From an uncultured Eubacteriales bacterium (GTDB lineage: Bacteria > Bacillota > Clostridia > Oscillospirales > UBA644): 64,000 nt of DNA. A program made the translations under genes and the position numbers. Below the pieces are notes generated by a model that searched no databases, was not told the DNA's origin, and worked only from the letters and a program-made list of their open reading frames with translations. Positions 8,921 to 16,807 of the stretch are shown piece by piece; positions within the stretch are counted from its first letter, which is position 1, and every line of letters starts with the position of its first letter. The stretch spans positions 265,231 through 329,230 of the forward strand of contig CAKSTW010000001.1 in assembly GCA_934501435.1 (NCBI GenBank), in the 5' to 3' direction.

Positions 8921-9160
8921 TTACGTCTCCTTTTTATATCCGAGGAACGGCAGGTCGAGTTTTTTGAAGAGAGTTCCCGACATCAACGCCTCTTCCGTTC
9001 CGTATAAAAGTTCAAAAGTCTGGCTCGGAATATACGCCATCGCAAGAACCGGACCGACGTCGCTTTTTTTCGCAAAAACTTCCGCCGCGCCGTCCGTTAT
9101 CTCTTTCTGCAAAGAAACCGGAGTCTCTTCTTCCGGGACAGAATATATATCGTTAAGCAA
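8921..9160 (-). CDS. cotJA: Spore coat associated protein CotJA
   Basis: 79 residues, first gene of the operon. It carries the short CotJA motif LAMAYIPSQTFELLYGTEEAL and ends LDLPFLGYKKE. The start codon is TTG with AAAGGA 7 bases upstream. CotJA is needed for CotJC incorporation in Bacillus. A mother-cell promoter is possible upstream (CATATAAA near 9181-9190, preceded by GTAAAAT), but that match is weak. Confidence 0.9.
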   Translation of the reverse strand: MLNDIYSVPEEETPVSLQKEITDGAAEVFAKKSDVGPVLAMAYIPSQTFELLYGTEEALMSGTLFKKLDLPFLGYKKET

Positions 9161-9262
9161 GTTGATTTTCCTTTCGTCTTTATATGTTTCACGGACAGAA
9201 ATTTTACCGTCCGCACTAATATCCTATGCAGAAAAATACCGAAAGGTTTTCCCGCAAAACCC

Positions 9263-9291
9263 TTGAACATTCAAAAGAAATATGTTAGAAT
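9263..9291 (+). promoter_or_regulatory. Sigma-A promoter
   Basis: TTGAAC (9263-9268) and TAGAAT (9286-9291) with a 17-base spacer lie 20 bases upstream of the gene at 9312. The site is divergent from cotJABC. Confidence 0.7.
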
Positions 9292-9311
9292 ATATTCGGC
9301 GGTGAAAAAAG

Positions 9312-9992
9312 ATGAATATAAAAAAATATCTTGCAAAAATAATAAAAACGGCTTTACCGATCGTCGCCGTCACGGCAATCGTAATAACGATCTACGGAAT
9401 TTCTTTGTCAAACGATAAAATAATGACCGTCGCAAAAAGCGCCGGCATATCAATAAAGGAACGCAGAAAAACTCCGATATACGAAGAGATCGTGATCTCT
9501 TCGGGCAAAAAGGGAATTACCGGAAACGACGCCGTCCTTATCAGATACGCCGAAACAGTATTTGAAGAAAACGGGCTTTGCGGCATTAAGATAATTCTTA
9601 AAAATACCGAAAACAAACCAATCGCAGAAACCGTGACTTCCGAAAACGGAGCGACGGGAACGGAACTTCCGCTTTATATGGAAGAAAAACTGCTTTATTT
9701 CAGATTACAATACGGTTTTGAAAACGTAAAAGATATCTATATAACGACCTTTCCGCAATGCTATATCAAAGAAAAGCCGGAAACCGGAGGGCGGACTGTC
9801 AATATAGAACTCTCCGCGGAAGAAAACGAAGATGAGATATTTTCGTTCATAGACAGCCTGAACGAAAAGGGCGCGGCAATTTACGTCTGCAACATAGCCT
9901 TTACCGACGGCGGAGGCAACACTGTAAGAGCCGTATCGAGAGACAATCTGTCAAAAGATGAAATAACGGTGAAATATGATACTGATAAATAA
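9312..9992 (+). CDS. Membrane-anchored protein of unknown function
   Basis: 226 residues. I do not recognise the family. Residues 1-32 are a basic stretch followed by one hydrophobic helix (ALPIVAVTAIVITIYGISL), so the protein is probably anchored with a roughly 190-residue domain outside the cell. The outer part mixes beta-prone segments with acidic linkers and has two Cys residues, one in LCGIKI and one in YVCNIAF. It overlaps the next gene by 17 bases, which points to joint expression and perhaps a joint task with the DUF6873-type protein. No signal peptidase or lipobox site is evident. Confidence 0.75.
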   Translation: MNIKKYLAKIIKTALPIVAVTAIVITIYGISLSNDKIMTVAKSAGISIKERRKTPIYEEIVISSGKKGITGNDAVLIRYAETVFEENGLCGIKIILKNTENKPIAETVTSENGATGTELPLYMEEKLLYFRLQYGFENVKDIYITTFPQCYIKEKPETGGRTVNIELSAEENEDEIFSFIDSLNEKGAAIYVCNIAFTDGGGNTVRAVSRDNLSKDEITVKYDTDK

Positions 9993-10653
9993 AAACGTTC
10001 CGACGGAGATCCTCGGTTTTCTCGAAAAAAAAGACGAGCTCCGGCTGTTGCCCGATCTTAAAAAAATATCGGATTCAACCAAAAGGCATACGGACCTCGG
10101 CTGCATAAAGGTCGGCGGAAAAATTATCTGCTGTCCCGAACTTTACGGATATCTGTCGGATATTCCCACTACCGTAAAAGGAGAAAAAGACCCCGAAGAC
10201 GGCTACCCCGCCGATGTTTTATACAACGCCGTGCAGGTAGGAGAATATCTTATCGGGCTGAAAAACGCGCTTGACAAAAAAGTTACCGAAGCGGCAGAAG
10301 AACTGAAAATCGTCGGAACAAAACAGGGATATGCAAAATGCAACGTCGTTTGCGTATCCGACCGCGCAATAATAACCGAAGACGAAAACATAAAAAAAGC
10401 CGCCGAAAAAGCCGGGATATCCGTTCTTTTAATAAAGAAAGGGTACGTTTTTCTTGACGGTTACGCACACGGTTTTATCGGAGGCGCGTCTGTTCTCACG
10501 GACAAGGAACTGCTTTTTACGGGAGATATATCGAAACACCCCGACTTTGGAAAAATAGTTTCATTCTGCTCGGAACAAGGAGTAAAAACGGACTTTACAG
10601 ATAGTTTTCCTCTTACAGATGTCGGAAGTCCTCTTTTTATACAAAATATTTGA
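9976..10653 (+). CDS. DUF6873-type protein (possible GME/pentein fold)
   Basis: 225 residues, cytoplasmic by composition. The layout (PTEILGFL at the start, then HTDLGCIKVGGKIICCPELYG, GYAKCNVVCVSDRAIITED, and a late FLDGYAHGFIGGAS) recalls the clostridial family annotated as DUF6873, thought to share the guanidine-modifying-enzyme (pentein) fold. That assignment is from memory and only moderately sure. H38-T39-D40, E136 and H158 are candidate active-site residues. No substrate can be named. It is translated together with the preceding membrane-anchored protein. Confidence 0.6.
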   Translation: MILINKNVPTEILGFLEKKDELRLLPDLKKISDSTKRHTDLGCIKVGGKIICCPELYGYLSDIPTTVKGEKDPEDGYPADVLYNAVQVGEYLIGLKNALDKKVTEAAEELKIVGTKQGYAKCNVVCVSDRAIITEDENIKKAAEKAGISVLLIKKGYVFLDGYAHGFIGGASVLTDKELLFTGDISKHPDFGKIVSFCSEQGVKTDFTDSFPLTDVGSPLFIQNI

Positions 10654-10680
10654 CGAAATTGAAAAATCCGTGAAAAACTA

Positions 10681-10709
10681 TTGACAAGCGGTCGGTTTTA
10701 GTGTATAAT
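10681..10709 (+). promoter_or_regulatory. Consensus promoter of tRNA-Thr
   Basis: TTGACA (10681-10686), a 17-base spacer and TATAAT (10704-10709) form a perfect consensus promoter 15 bases upstream of the tRNA. Confidence 0.9.
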
Positions 10710-10724
10710 TATTTTCGTCAAAAC

Positions 10725-10800
10725 GCTGATGTAGCTCAGTTGGTAGAGTGCATCCTTGGTAAGGATGAGGTCGACAGTTCGATCCTGTTCATCAGCTCCA
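10725..10800 (+). tRNA. tRNA-Thr (anticodon GGU)
   Basis: 76-base cloverleaf. The acceptor stem GCTGATG/CATCAGC, the D-loop AGCTCAGTTGGTAGAG, the anticodon stem CATCC/GGATG with loop TTGGTAA (anticodon GGT) and the T-loop GTTCGATCC are all present. The CCA end is encoded. It decodes ACC/ACU. Confidence 0.97.
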
Positions 10801-10829
10801 GTCCGTTTCAGCAGAAGCGGACTTTTTTT
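10800..10829 (+). terminator. Intrinsic terminator of tRNA-Thr
   Basis: The stem AGTCCGTTTC/GAAGCGGACT has one G-U pair and the loop AGCA, followed by seven T residues. Confidence 0.9.
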
Positions 10830-10837
10830 ATACAAAG

Positions 10838-10865
10838 AAAGCTGAAGCTATCGCTTCAGCTTTTT
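10838..10865 (-). terminator. Bidirectional hairpin at the 3' end of the cysteine desulfurase-like gene
   Basis: AAAGCTGAAGC/GCTTCAGCTTT with the loop TATC and T-runs on both strands. The stop codon of the minus-strand gene (10848-10850) lies at the stem/loop junction, so the last sense codons form one arm of the terminator. Confidence 0.75.
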
Positions 10866-11957
10866 AATTGTCGAAATGAATTTATAGATATCTCTTTTCG
10901 TATTGAAAGCGCCGATACTTATTCTGACGCAGCCGCCGGGGACCGTACCGAGGGCTTTATGGCAGAGAGGTGCGCAATGATATCCGCCCCTCACGCATAT
11001 ACCGTTCTCCGCAAGAAATTCGGTGACATATTCCGAGGAAAAACCGTAGATATTGAAAGCGATCAGCGGAACGCTGTTTTCAATATCGGTATAAACTCCG
11101 ATCCCGTCTGTCTTTGAGAGAAAATCATACGCAATGCGCTGAAGTTCTTTTTCTTTTCTTAAAATTCTCTTTCCGTTTTCCGAAACGAACTCTATTCCCT
11201 CTTTAAGCCCGACAAGGGCGGCGGTGTTGACAGTTCCGCATTCGAAACTTTCGGGGAAAACGTCTTCGGGCGAAAGGCTTAAAGAATCGGTCCCGTTTCC
11301 GCCGTAAAGCAGCGGAAGAAGGACATTCCTTCCTCTCTCGCTCTTTATTGCGGCGATTCCCGTTCCCTGCGGTCCGCAAAGTCCTTTATGCCCCGCAGTA
11401 CAGACAATGTCTCCGAAAAAGGGGACTCCGTAACCCGCGGTCTGCGAAGCGTCGGTTATGAGCAGGCAGTTTTTTTCCTTACAAAAGCCGACGATCTTTT
11501 CAATATCGGCGATATTCCCCGTTACGTTTGAGGCGGCGGTGCAGACGACGACTTCGGGTTCTTGCCCGCGAAAATCGGGATAAGAAAAAGAAAAGTAACC
11601 GATTTCCGCGCCGAACTCGCGCTTTACGGCGGCAAGCGGACGCAAAACAGAATTGTGTTCGGCATCGGAACAAAGAAAAGAGCGCGCGCCTCTTTTTGCT
11701 GCGGAGAAAATCGCAAGATTGAGAGCCTCCGTCGCGTTCTTAGTGAAAATTATTCCGTCCGGCTCCGTTCCGAAATACGCTGCGGCTTTCTCCCTTGTTT
11801 CATAGACTTTTTCGGCGGCTTCTTCCGAAAGAAAATGTCCGCTCCTCCCGGGATTCGCTCCGTTTTTCTTCATAAAAGAAGTCATCGAAGAAATAACGTT
11901 TTTCGGTTTCGGAAACGACGAAGCGGCGTTGTCGAGATATACCGCCCTATTCCTCAT
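10848..11957 (-). CDS. Cysteine desulfurase family protein (class V aminotransferase)
   Basis: About 369 residues. It is a PLP enzyme of the NifS/SufS/CsdA superfamily. The N terminus YLDNAASSFPKPKNV, the GANPGRSGHFLSEEA block and the FTKNATEALNLAI segment are characteristic. The Schiff-base Lys lies in CTAGHKGLCGPQGTGI. A catalytic-loop Cys is plausible in VRGGYHCAPLCH. It would release S (or Se) from cysteine (or selenocysteine). The start at 11957 (ATGAGGAAT) has GGGG upstream and overlaps the DUF3343 gene by 11 bases; an ATG at 11966 is the alternative. Coupling to the DUF3343 partner suggests S/Se handover rather than general Fe-S assembly. Confidence 0.88.
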   Translation of the reverse strand: MRNRAVYLDNAASSFPKPKNVISSMTSFMKKNGANPGRSGHFLSEEAAEKVYETREKAAAYFGTEPDGIIFTKNATEALNLAIFSAAKRGARSFLCSDAEHNSVLRPLAAVKREFGAEIGYFSFSYPDFRGQEPEVVVCTAASNVTGNIADIEKIVGFCKEKNCLLITDASQTAGYGVPFFGDIVCTAGHKGLCGPQGTGIAAIKSERGRNVLLPLLYGGNGTDSLSLSPEDVFPESFECGTVNTAALVGLKEGIEFVSENGKRILRKEKELQRIAYDFLSKTDGIGVYTDIENSVPLIAFNIYGFSSEYVTEFLAENGICVRGGYHCAPLCHKALGTVPGGCVRISIGAFNTKRDIYKFISTIKKLKR

Positions 11958-12171
11958 CGAAAACATACCCCGTGAGTTTTACGCCGTTTTCCTTCAAAAG
12001 GACAAGCGCTTCCGTTTCGTTGTAATAAGGCACTTTCACGCACCATGAACAGGTATATGCGTCGCCTTTGTTTTGCTTTGAAGTATAGACCTTTATCCCG
12101 TTTGCCGCAAGAATTTTCTTCGCTTTCTGGGCGTAGGTTACAGACTTGACCATAATACATCTGTATTTCAT
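11947..12171 (-). CDS. DUF3343 putative sulfur/selenium carrier-like protein
   Basis: 74 residues. The protein fits DUF3343: MKYRCIMVKSVTYAQKAKKIL, a central YTCSWCVKVP with a CxxC pair, and a C-terminal ENGVKLTGYVF. These small ferredoxin-like folds usually sit beside selenium or sulfur genes. It precedes and overlaps the cysteine desulfurase-like gene. A role as acceptor of the persulfide or selenide is an inference from that pairing; the CxxC would be the acceptor site. Confidence 0.75.
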   Translation of the reverse strand: MKYRCIMVKSVTYAQKAKKILAANGIKVYTSKQNKGDAYTCSWCVKVPYYNETEALVLLKENGVKLTGYVFDEE

Positions 12172-12300
12172 ATCAGTTCTCCGATACTTGTTTTACGGCA
12201 GTTCCAATACCATTATACGGCATTTTTCGGCGCCGGACACATTTATTTTTCCCGGCAAAAACAAATTTTGCGAAATTTATTCTAAATTATCGGAATTCTA

Positions 12301-12329
12301 TTGAAATTTGATATATTATCCTTTATAAT
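12301..12329 (+). promoter_or_regulatory. Sigma-A promoter of the PRPP synthetase gene
   Basis: TTGAAA (12301-12306), a 17-base spacer and TATAAT (12324-12329), 35 bases upstream of the start codon. Confidence 0.8.
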
Positions 12330-12363
12330 AATATAAAAGAATATTTTGGAGGTCGGAAAGATA

Positions 12364-13533
12364 ATGGACGAGCAGAAAAAATCGGTTTTAAGTACAATGG
12401 ACGAATTCCAGCCGCTTGGAATAATCCCCTTCAAAGGGGCGGCGGAACTCGGGGAAAAGATCGACAGACATATTTTGGCATGGTATGAAAGAGAAAATCC
12501 CGAAGAACTCAAGGATTCAAAAAAGACAAGCTGGATAATCGAAGCGCAGTGTCCGAGATTTTCCTCGGGCGACGCAAAAGCGGTTCTCCCGACAACGGTA
12601 AGAGGCACGGACCTTTACCTCATAATCGACGTGGGAAACTACAATTGTACTTATAAAATGTTCGGACAGACTGTTCCCATGTCTCCGGACGATCACTATT
12701 CCGACCTTAAAAGAGTTATTTCCGCAATCAGCGGTAAAGCCGAAAGACTTACGGTTATAATGCCTATTCTTTACGGCGGAAGACAGCACAAACGCAGCGC
12801 AAGAGAATCCCTTGACTGCGCGGTCGCTCTTCAGGAACTTGAAAATATGGGCGTAAAAAATATTATAACTTTCGACGCGCACGACCCGAGAGTGCAGAAC
12901 GCCTGTCCCCTTATGGGTATCGACAACGCAATGCCCACGTATCAGGTCCTCAAAGCCCTTTTAAGAAACGTCCACGACCTCAAAATCGACAAAGACCATC
13001 TTATGGTCGTCAGCCCCGATGAAGGTGCGATGAACAGAAACATGTACTATTCTTCCGTTCTCGGAACCGACCTCGGAATGTTCTACAAACGCCGCGACTA
13101 CTCTGTAATCATCAACGGAAGAAACCCGATAGTCGCTCACGAATATCTCGGTTCTTCAGTCAAAGACAAAGACGTTCTCGTCGCAGACGACATCATTGCG
13201 TCGGGAGACTCGATGCTCACTCTTGCAAAACACCTTAAAGAAGAGGGCGCGAAGAGAATATTCATGACCGCGACCTACGGACTTTTTACCGAAGGTGTTG
13301 ACAGATTCCAGAACGCCTACGAAGCCGGACTTCTCGACGGAATTCTCACCACGAACCTTACCTACCGTTCGCCGGAACTTCTCAATGCTCCGTGGTATAT
13401 AGAAGTCGATATGTCGAAATACATAGCATACTTCATTCTTGCCTTTCACCAGAACAAGTCTATAACGCAGCTTCTCGACCCGCACAAAAAGATAAAGGAT
13501 CTGCTTGACCGTTACAGAGCCGAGCACGAATAA
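12364..13533 (+). CDS. prs: Ribose-phosphate pyrophosphokinase, long divergent form
   Basis: 389 residues, longer than the usual 310-320. It makes PRPP from ribose 5-phosphate and ATP. The PRPP loop VADDIIASGDSMLTLAKHL is clear. The region normally reading VVSPDxGG is VVSPDEGAMNR, and the RQDRK loop appears as GGRQHKRSARESL followed by FDAHDPRVQNA. An N-terminal extension of about 60 residues (IIPFKGAAELGEKIDRHI) is extra. The ATG at 12364 has GGAGG 11 bases upstream; a TTG at 12346 would be part of that ribosome site. It is followed by a YfbR-type nucleotidase after 9 bases. Confidence 0.9.
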   Translation: MDEQKKSVLSTMDEFQPLGIIPFKGAAELGEKIDRHILAWYERENPEELKDSKKTSWIIEAQCPRFSSGDAKAVLPTTVRGTDLYLIIDVGNYNCTYKMFGQTVPMSPDDHYSDLKRVISAISGKAERLTVIMPILYGGRQHKRSARESLDCAVALQELENMGVKNIITFDAHDPRVQNACPLMGIDNAMPTYQVLKALLRNVHDLKIDKDHLMVVSPDEGAMNRNMYYSSVLGTDLGMFYKRRDYSVIINGRNPIVAHEYLGSSVKDKDVLVADDIIASGDSMLTLAKHLKEEGAKRIFMTATYGLFTEGVDRFQNAYEAGLLDGILTTNLTYRSPELLNAPWYIEVDMSKYIAYFILAFHQNKSITQLLDPHKKIKDLLDRYRAEHE

Positions 13534-13542
13534 GGATAAATC

Positions 13543-14127
13543 ATGTATAAGTTCTTTGCGCTTCTCGACCGTATGAAGTGGATAAACCGCTGGGGACTGA
13601 TGAAAAACAGTTATGCCGAAAACCTGAAGGAACATTCCTTCCAGGTAGCGGTTCTTTCCCACGCCCTCTGCATTCTCTCAAACGAATATTTCGGCACTTC
13701 GCTGTCCCCCGAAAAAGCGGCGGAGATCGCCCTTTTCCACGATATCTCCGAAATAATCACCGGAGATATGCCGACCCCTGTAAAATACGCAAACGAAGAG
13801 CTAAAGACAAACTACAAAAATATCGAGGCCGCGGCGACCGAAAAGATAGTCGCTCTTCTCCCGGAAGAAATACGGAAATATTACTATCCAGTCACCGACG
13901 GCGAAAATACCCCGGAATGGAGATACGTCAAAGCGGCGGATACGCTTTCGGCATACATCAAATGCGTAAACGAAGTTTCGGTCGGAAATAAGGACTTTGA
14001 ATCGGCAAAAAAGAACACCGAAGCAAAATTGAGAAAAGCCGCAGAATCGCTTCCCGCGCTCGCATTATTCCTTAAAGACTATCTGCCGGCTTACGAAATG
14101 CCCATCGACGGACTTTCGCTTAACTGA
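13543..14127 (+). CDS. yfbR: HD-domain 5'-deoxynucleotidase, YfbR type
   Basis: 194 residues, close to E. coli YfbR (199). HD-domain metal ligands are seen in NLKEHSFQVAVLSH, ALFHDISEIITGDMPTPVKY and the later Asp in KAADTLSAYIKCV. YfbR dephosphorylates deoxynucleoside 5'-monophosphates. Pairing with prs places it in nucleotide balance. The start has AAGGAT upstream, and a strong terminator follows directly. Confidence 0.92.
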   Translation: MYKFFALLDRMKWINRWGLMKNSYAENLKEHSFQVAVLSHALCILSNEYFGTSLSPEKAAEIALFHDISEIITGDMPTPVKYANEELKTNYKNIEAAATEKIVALLPEEIRKYYYPVTDGENTPEWRYVKAADTLSAYIKCVNEVSVGNKDFESAKKNTEAKLRKAAESLPALALFLKDYLPAYEMPIDGLSLN

Positions 14128-14157
14128 AAAAATGCACCCCTTACGGGGTGCATTTTT
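14127..14157. terminator. Bidirectional terminator
   Basis: An 8-bp stem TGCACCCC/GGGGTGCA (14133-14140 and 14145-14152) has T-runs on both strands. It serves yfbR from the left and the DUF3298-type gene from the right. Confidence 0.92.
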
Positions 14158-14770
14158 ATGTTATTTTGAAAGATTGAATTCCCGACGAATAGGGCGCTAT
14201 CGAATAAAGCGGATAAAAAACGTATATACTGCCGTCCCTGATATAAAAATTCTTCGGACTGTAATTTTTTTCGGCAAGAATTTCGGCGTCGGGAAAGAAT
14301 ATCCCGGGGTTTTCTCTTATCTGCCTCTTGACCTCCGTAACGACCTTATCCGCCGAACATTCCCTGCACACTTCCGAAAGCGTCACCCGCTCTCCCCTTT
14401 TCATATCCCATGTATCAGCGGTTCTTTCGGTAAAGCCGTGCGCGCCGCCCGTAAAAGTGTAAAGGTCAAAAGTCAGAGATACGTATTTTTCGCTCGCAAA
14501 CTCTTCCTCAAAGGTCGAGCGGTAGGAATTCAGCATAAAAGGAAATCCCTCTTTTTTCAGCGCCTTATATTCCTTCACGGTTTTGTAATATACGTTTTCT
14601 CTCGCGTAAAAATTTTCACGGCGGGCTTTTTTCAGATAATAAAAATTGAATTTTTCTTCGGAAAATTTTGAGAAAGGTCCGGAGATCTGCGGATATTCGA
14701 TATAGAGTTCAAGCACGGGCTTTTTGTCGTAATAAAGCAGATCGGAAACCGTTTCTTTTGCGGTAAACAT
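14156..14770 (-). CDS. RsiV/DUF3298-type protein
   Basis: 204 residues. The region YVSLTFDLYTFTGGAHGFTER, then DMKRGERVTLSEVC and a C-terminal FYIRDGSIYVFYPLYSIAPYSSG, is the DUF3298 pattern seen in RsiV, PdaC and related proteins. The N-terminal part resembles DUF4163. No signal peptide or membrane helix is visible, unlike RsiV, so it is probably not an anti-sigma factor as it stands. It could be a lysozyme-fold-binding domain protein. It lies 45 bases downstream of plsY and may be co-transcribed. Confidence 0.7.
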   Translation of the reverse strand: MFTAKETVSDLLYYDKKPVLELYIEYPQISGPFSKFSEEKFNFYYLKKARRENFYARENVYYKTVKEYKALKKEGFPFMLNSYRSTFEEEFASEKYVSLTFDLYTFTGGAHGFTERTADTWDMKRGERVTLSEVCRECSADKVVTEVKRQIRENPGIFFPDAEILAEKNYSPKNFYIRDGSIYVFYPLYSIAPYSSGIQSFKIT

Positions 14771-14815
14771 AAAAAATCACCTCTGCAATATAATACGCAG
14801 AGGCGATGAAATATT

Positions 14816-15472
14816 CTATTGTTTTTTCTTCGAAAAGGAAAATTTGCTTTCTTCTCCCTTGAAAATGCGGACGATGTTTTTGCGGTGTCTGAAAATTACG
14901 ATAAGAGAAACCGCCAGACTCATCGCAAAAAGGATATACCAATAATCGTATGTATGATAAACGACCGCGACCGATATGGGAATTGCCGTTGCCGCCGTAA
15001 GAGAGCCCGCGGACACCATTCGCGTCGTAAGGAATACGATAAGGAAAATCGCAAGAACGAAAAGGAAAATGCGCCAGTCGGCAATACAGATAGCGCCCGC
15101 GGCGACCGTAACTCCCTTTCCGCCTCCCGAAAACCCGTGGAAAAGCGGGAAAATATTTCCTATAAGACAACCGAAGACCGCGGCATATCCCGATATCATT
15201 TCTCCCATAACCCCGATCGAAAACGGGTCGCAGGGAAAAACAAAGCGGCAGAAAAGTCCGACGGCAAAACATTTTACGATCTCGAGAACGATTACGGGAA
15301 TCCCGTATTTCGCGCCCATTGTCCTTGCAACGTTCGTCCCGCCCGCGTTTCCGCTTCCGCGCGTGTGAATATCAAATTTTCCTATATATTTCGTAACGAG
15401 TATCGACAGATTTATACTGCCGATTATATATCCGAAAAAAACCGTAAAAAGAAAGTAAAGTATCTTCATCAA
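14816..15472 (-). CDS. plsY: Glycerol-3-phosphate acyltransferase PlsY
   Basis: 218 residues. It is a membrane enzyme transferring acyl from acyl-phosphate to glycerol 3-phosphate, the first step of phospholipid synthesis. Signature motifs are GSINLSILVTKY, RGSGNAGGTNVARTMG and FSGGKGVTVAAGA (glycerol-3-phosphate site), with about five hydrophobic helices. The start overlaps the der stop by 4 bases (ATGA). The order der-plsY is common in Clostridia. Confidence 0.95.
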   Translation of the reverse strand: MMKILYFLFTVFFGYIIGSINLSILVTKYIGKFDIHTRGSGNAGGTNVARTMGAKYGIPVIVLEIVKCFAVGLFCRFVFPCDPFSIGVMGEMISGYAAVFGCLIGNIFPLFHGFSGGGKGVTVAAGAICIADWRIFLFVLAIFLIVFLTTRMVSAGSLTAATAIPISVAVVYHTYDYWYILFAMSLAVSLIVIFRHRKNIVRIFKGEESKFSFSKKKQ

Positions 15473-16803
15473 ACGTCCCTCTGCTCTTTTTTGTTTTTCT
15501 CCCTTGCTATCATTCTTATCGGGGTTCCGACAAGGCCGAAAGTCTCCCTTATCTGATTTTCAAGATAACGCTGATATGAAAAATGAAAAAGTTCTATACT
15601 GTTGACAAATACGACAAAGGTCGGCGGTTTTGTCGAGACCTGGGTCATATACATAACTTTCAGTCTCTTGCCCTTGTCGGTGGGAGGCTGTACTTTTATT
15701 ACGGCGTCCGCAAGTACGTCGTTAAGCACGCCCGTTGAAATCCTGCGGGAGTGTTCTGCGGCGACAGAAACTATCATCGGATAAAGTTTGTCGACCCGCT
15801 GACCTGTCTTTGCCGAAATAAAGACGACGGGAGCATAAGACATATATTTGAGGGATTCTCTTATCTTTTCTTCGGTTTTCTGCATTGTGTGCCCGTCTTT
15901 ATCGACAATATCCCATTTGTTCACGACGATTATCGCCGCTTTGCCCTGCTCATGAGAATAACCTGCTATTTTGGTATCCTGCTCGGTAACGCCGAGAGTT
16001 GCGTCTATCATTATAAGAACGACGTCGGCGCGGTCCACCGACATATACGAACGAAGGACGCTGTATCTTTCGATATTGTCGTAGACCTTGTTTTTCTTGC
16101 GGATTCCCGCAGTGTCGATAAACAAAAATTTGCCGAAACCGTTTTCTTTTATTGCGTCGACGGAATCTCTTGTCGTTCCCGGAATATCCGAAACAAGAAG
16201 TCGGTTTTCACCGAGAATATTGTTTACAAGAGAGGATTTTCCCGCATTCGGACGTCCGACGACAGCGACTTTTATACAGTCGTCGTTTTCCTCTTCGTCG
16301 CTTATTCCTTCGAAATTTTCATAGATAGCGTCAAGAAGTTCGCCTATTCCGAGACCGTGTACCGAAGAAACGGGATACGGGTCGCCTACTCCGAGATTAT
16401 AGAATTCATAGACCTCGGGAGGGGTGTCACCAGGCATATCGACCTTATTTACGCAAAGAACTATCTTTTTATTCGCTTTGAGAAGCATCTGCGCGACTTC
16501 ATGGTCGGCATCGGTCATACCTGTCTGAACATCGACGACCAAAACCACGACGTCGGCTTTATCTATGGCTATCTGCGCCTGTCTTCTCATCTGCTCGAGA
16601 ATCACGTCGTCGGTACGGGGTTCGATACCGCCGGTATCGACAAGCGTAAACTTTCTGCCGCGCCATTCGCTCGTATAGTAGATCCTGTCGCGGGTAACAC
16701 CGGGAGTGTCTTCAACGATCGAAAGCCGTTTTCCTATTATTTTATTAAAAAGCGTGGACTTCCCTACATTAGGGCGTCCGACGACCGCTACCATCGGCGT
16801 CAT
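15469..16803 (-). CDS. der: Ribosome-assembly GTPase Der (EngA)
   Basis: 444 residues, usual length. There are two tandem GTPase domains: the first P-loop GRPNVGKSTLFNK near residue 8 with NKVD, the second GRPNAGKSSLVNN near residue 183 with NKWD. A C-terminal KH-like domain contains PTDKGKRLKVMYMTQ. Der is essential for 50S maturation. It lies 4 bases after the DUF512 gene and overlaps plsY. Confidence 0.97.
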   Translation of the reverse strand: MTPMVAVVGRPNVGKSTLFNKIIGKRLSIVEDTPGVTRDRIYYTSEWRGRKFTLVDTGGIEPRTDDVILEQMRRQAQIAIDKADVVVLVVDVQTGMTDADHEVAQMLLKANKKIVLCVNKVDMPGDTPPEVYEFYNLGVGDPYPVSSVHGLGIGELLDAIYENFEGISDEEENDDCIKVAVVGRPNAGKSSLVNNILGENRLLVSDIPGTTRDSVDAIKENGFGKFLFIDTAGIRKKNKVYDNIERYSVLRSYMSVDRADVVLIMIDATLGVTEQDTKIAGYSHEQGKAAIIVVNKWDIVDKDGHTMQKTEEKIRESLKYMSYAPVVFISAKTGQRVDKLYPMIVSVAAEHSRRISTGVLNDVLADAVIKVQPPTDKGKRLKVMYMTQVSTKPPTFVVFVNSIELFHFSYQRYLENQIRETFGLVGTPIRMIAREKNKKEQRDV

Positions 16804-16807
16804 AATT

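Noticed and set aside
9176..9215. Sigma-E/K promoter for cotJABC
   Set aside because: CATATAAA with GTAAAAT upstream is suggestive, but the match is too weak to list as a feature.
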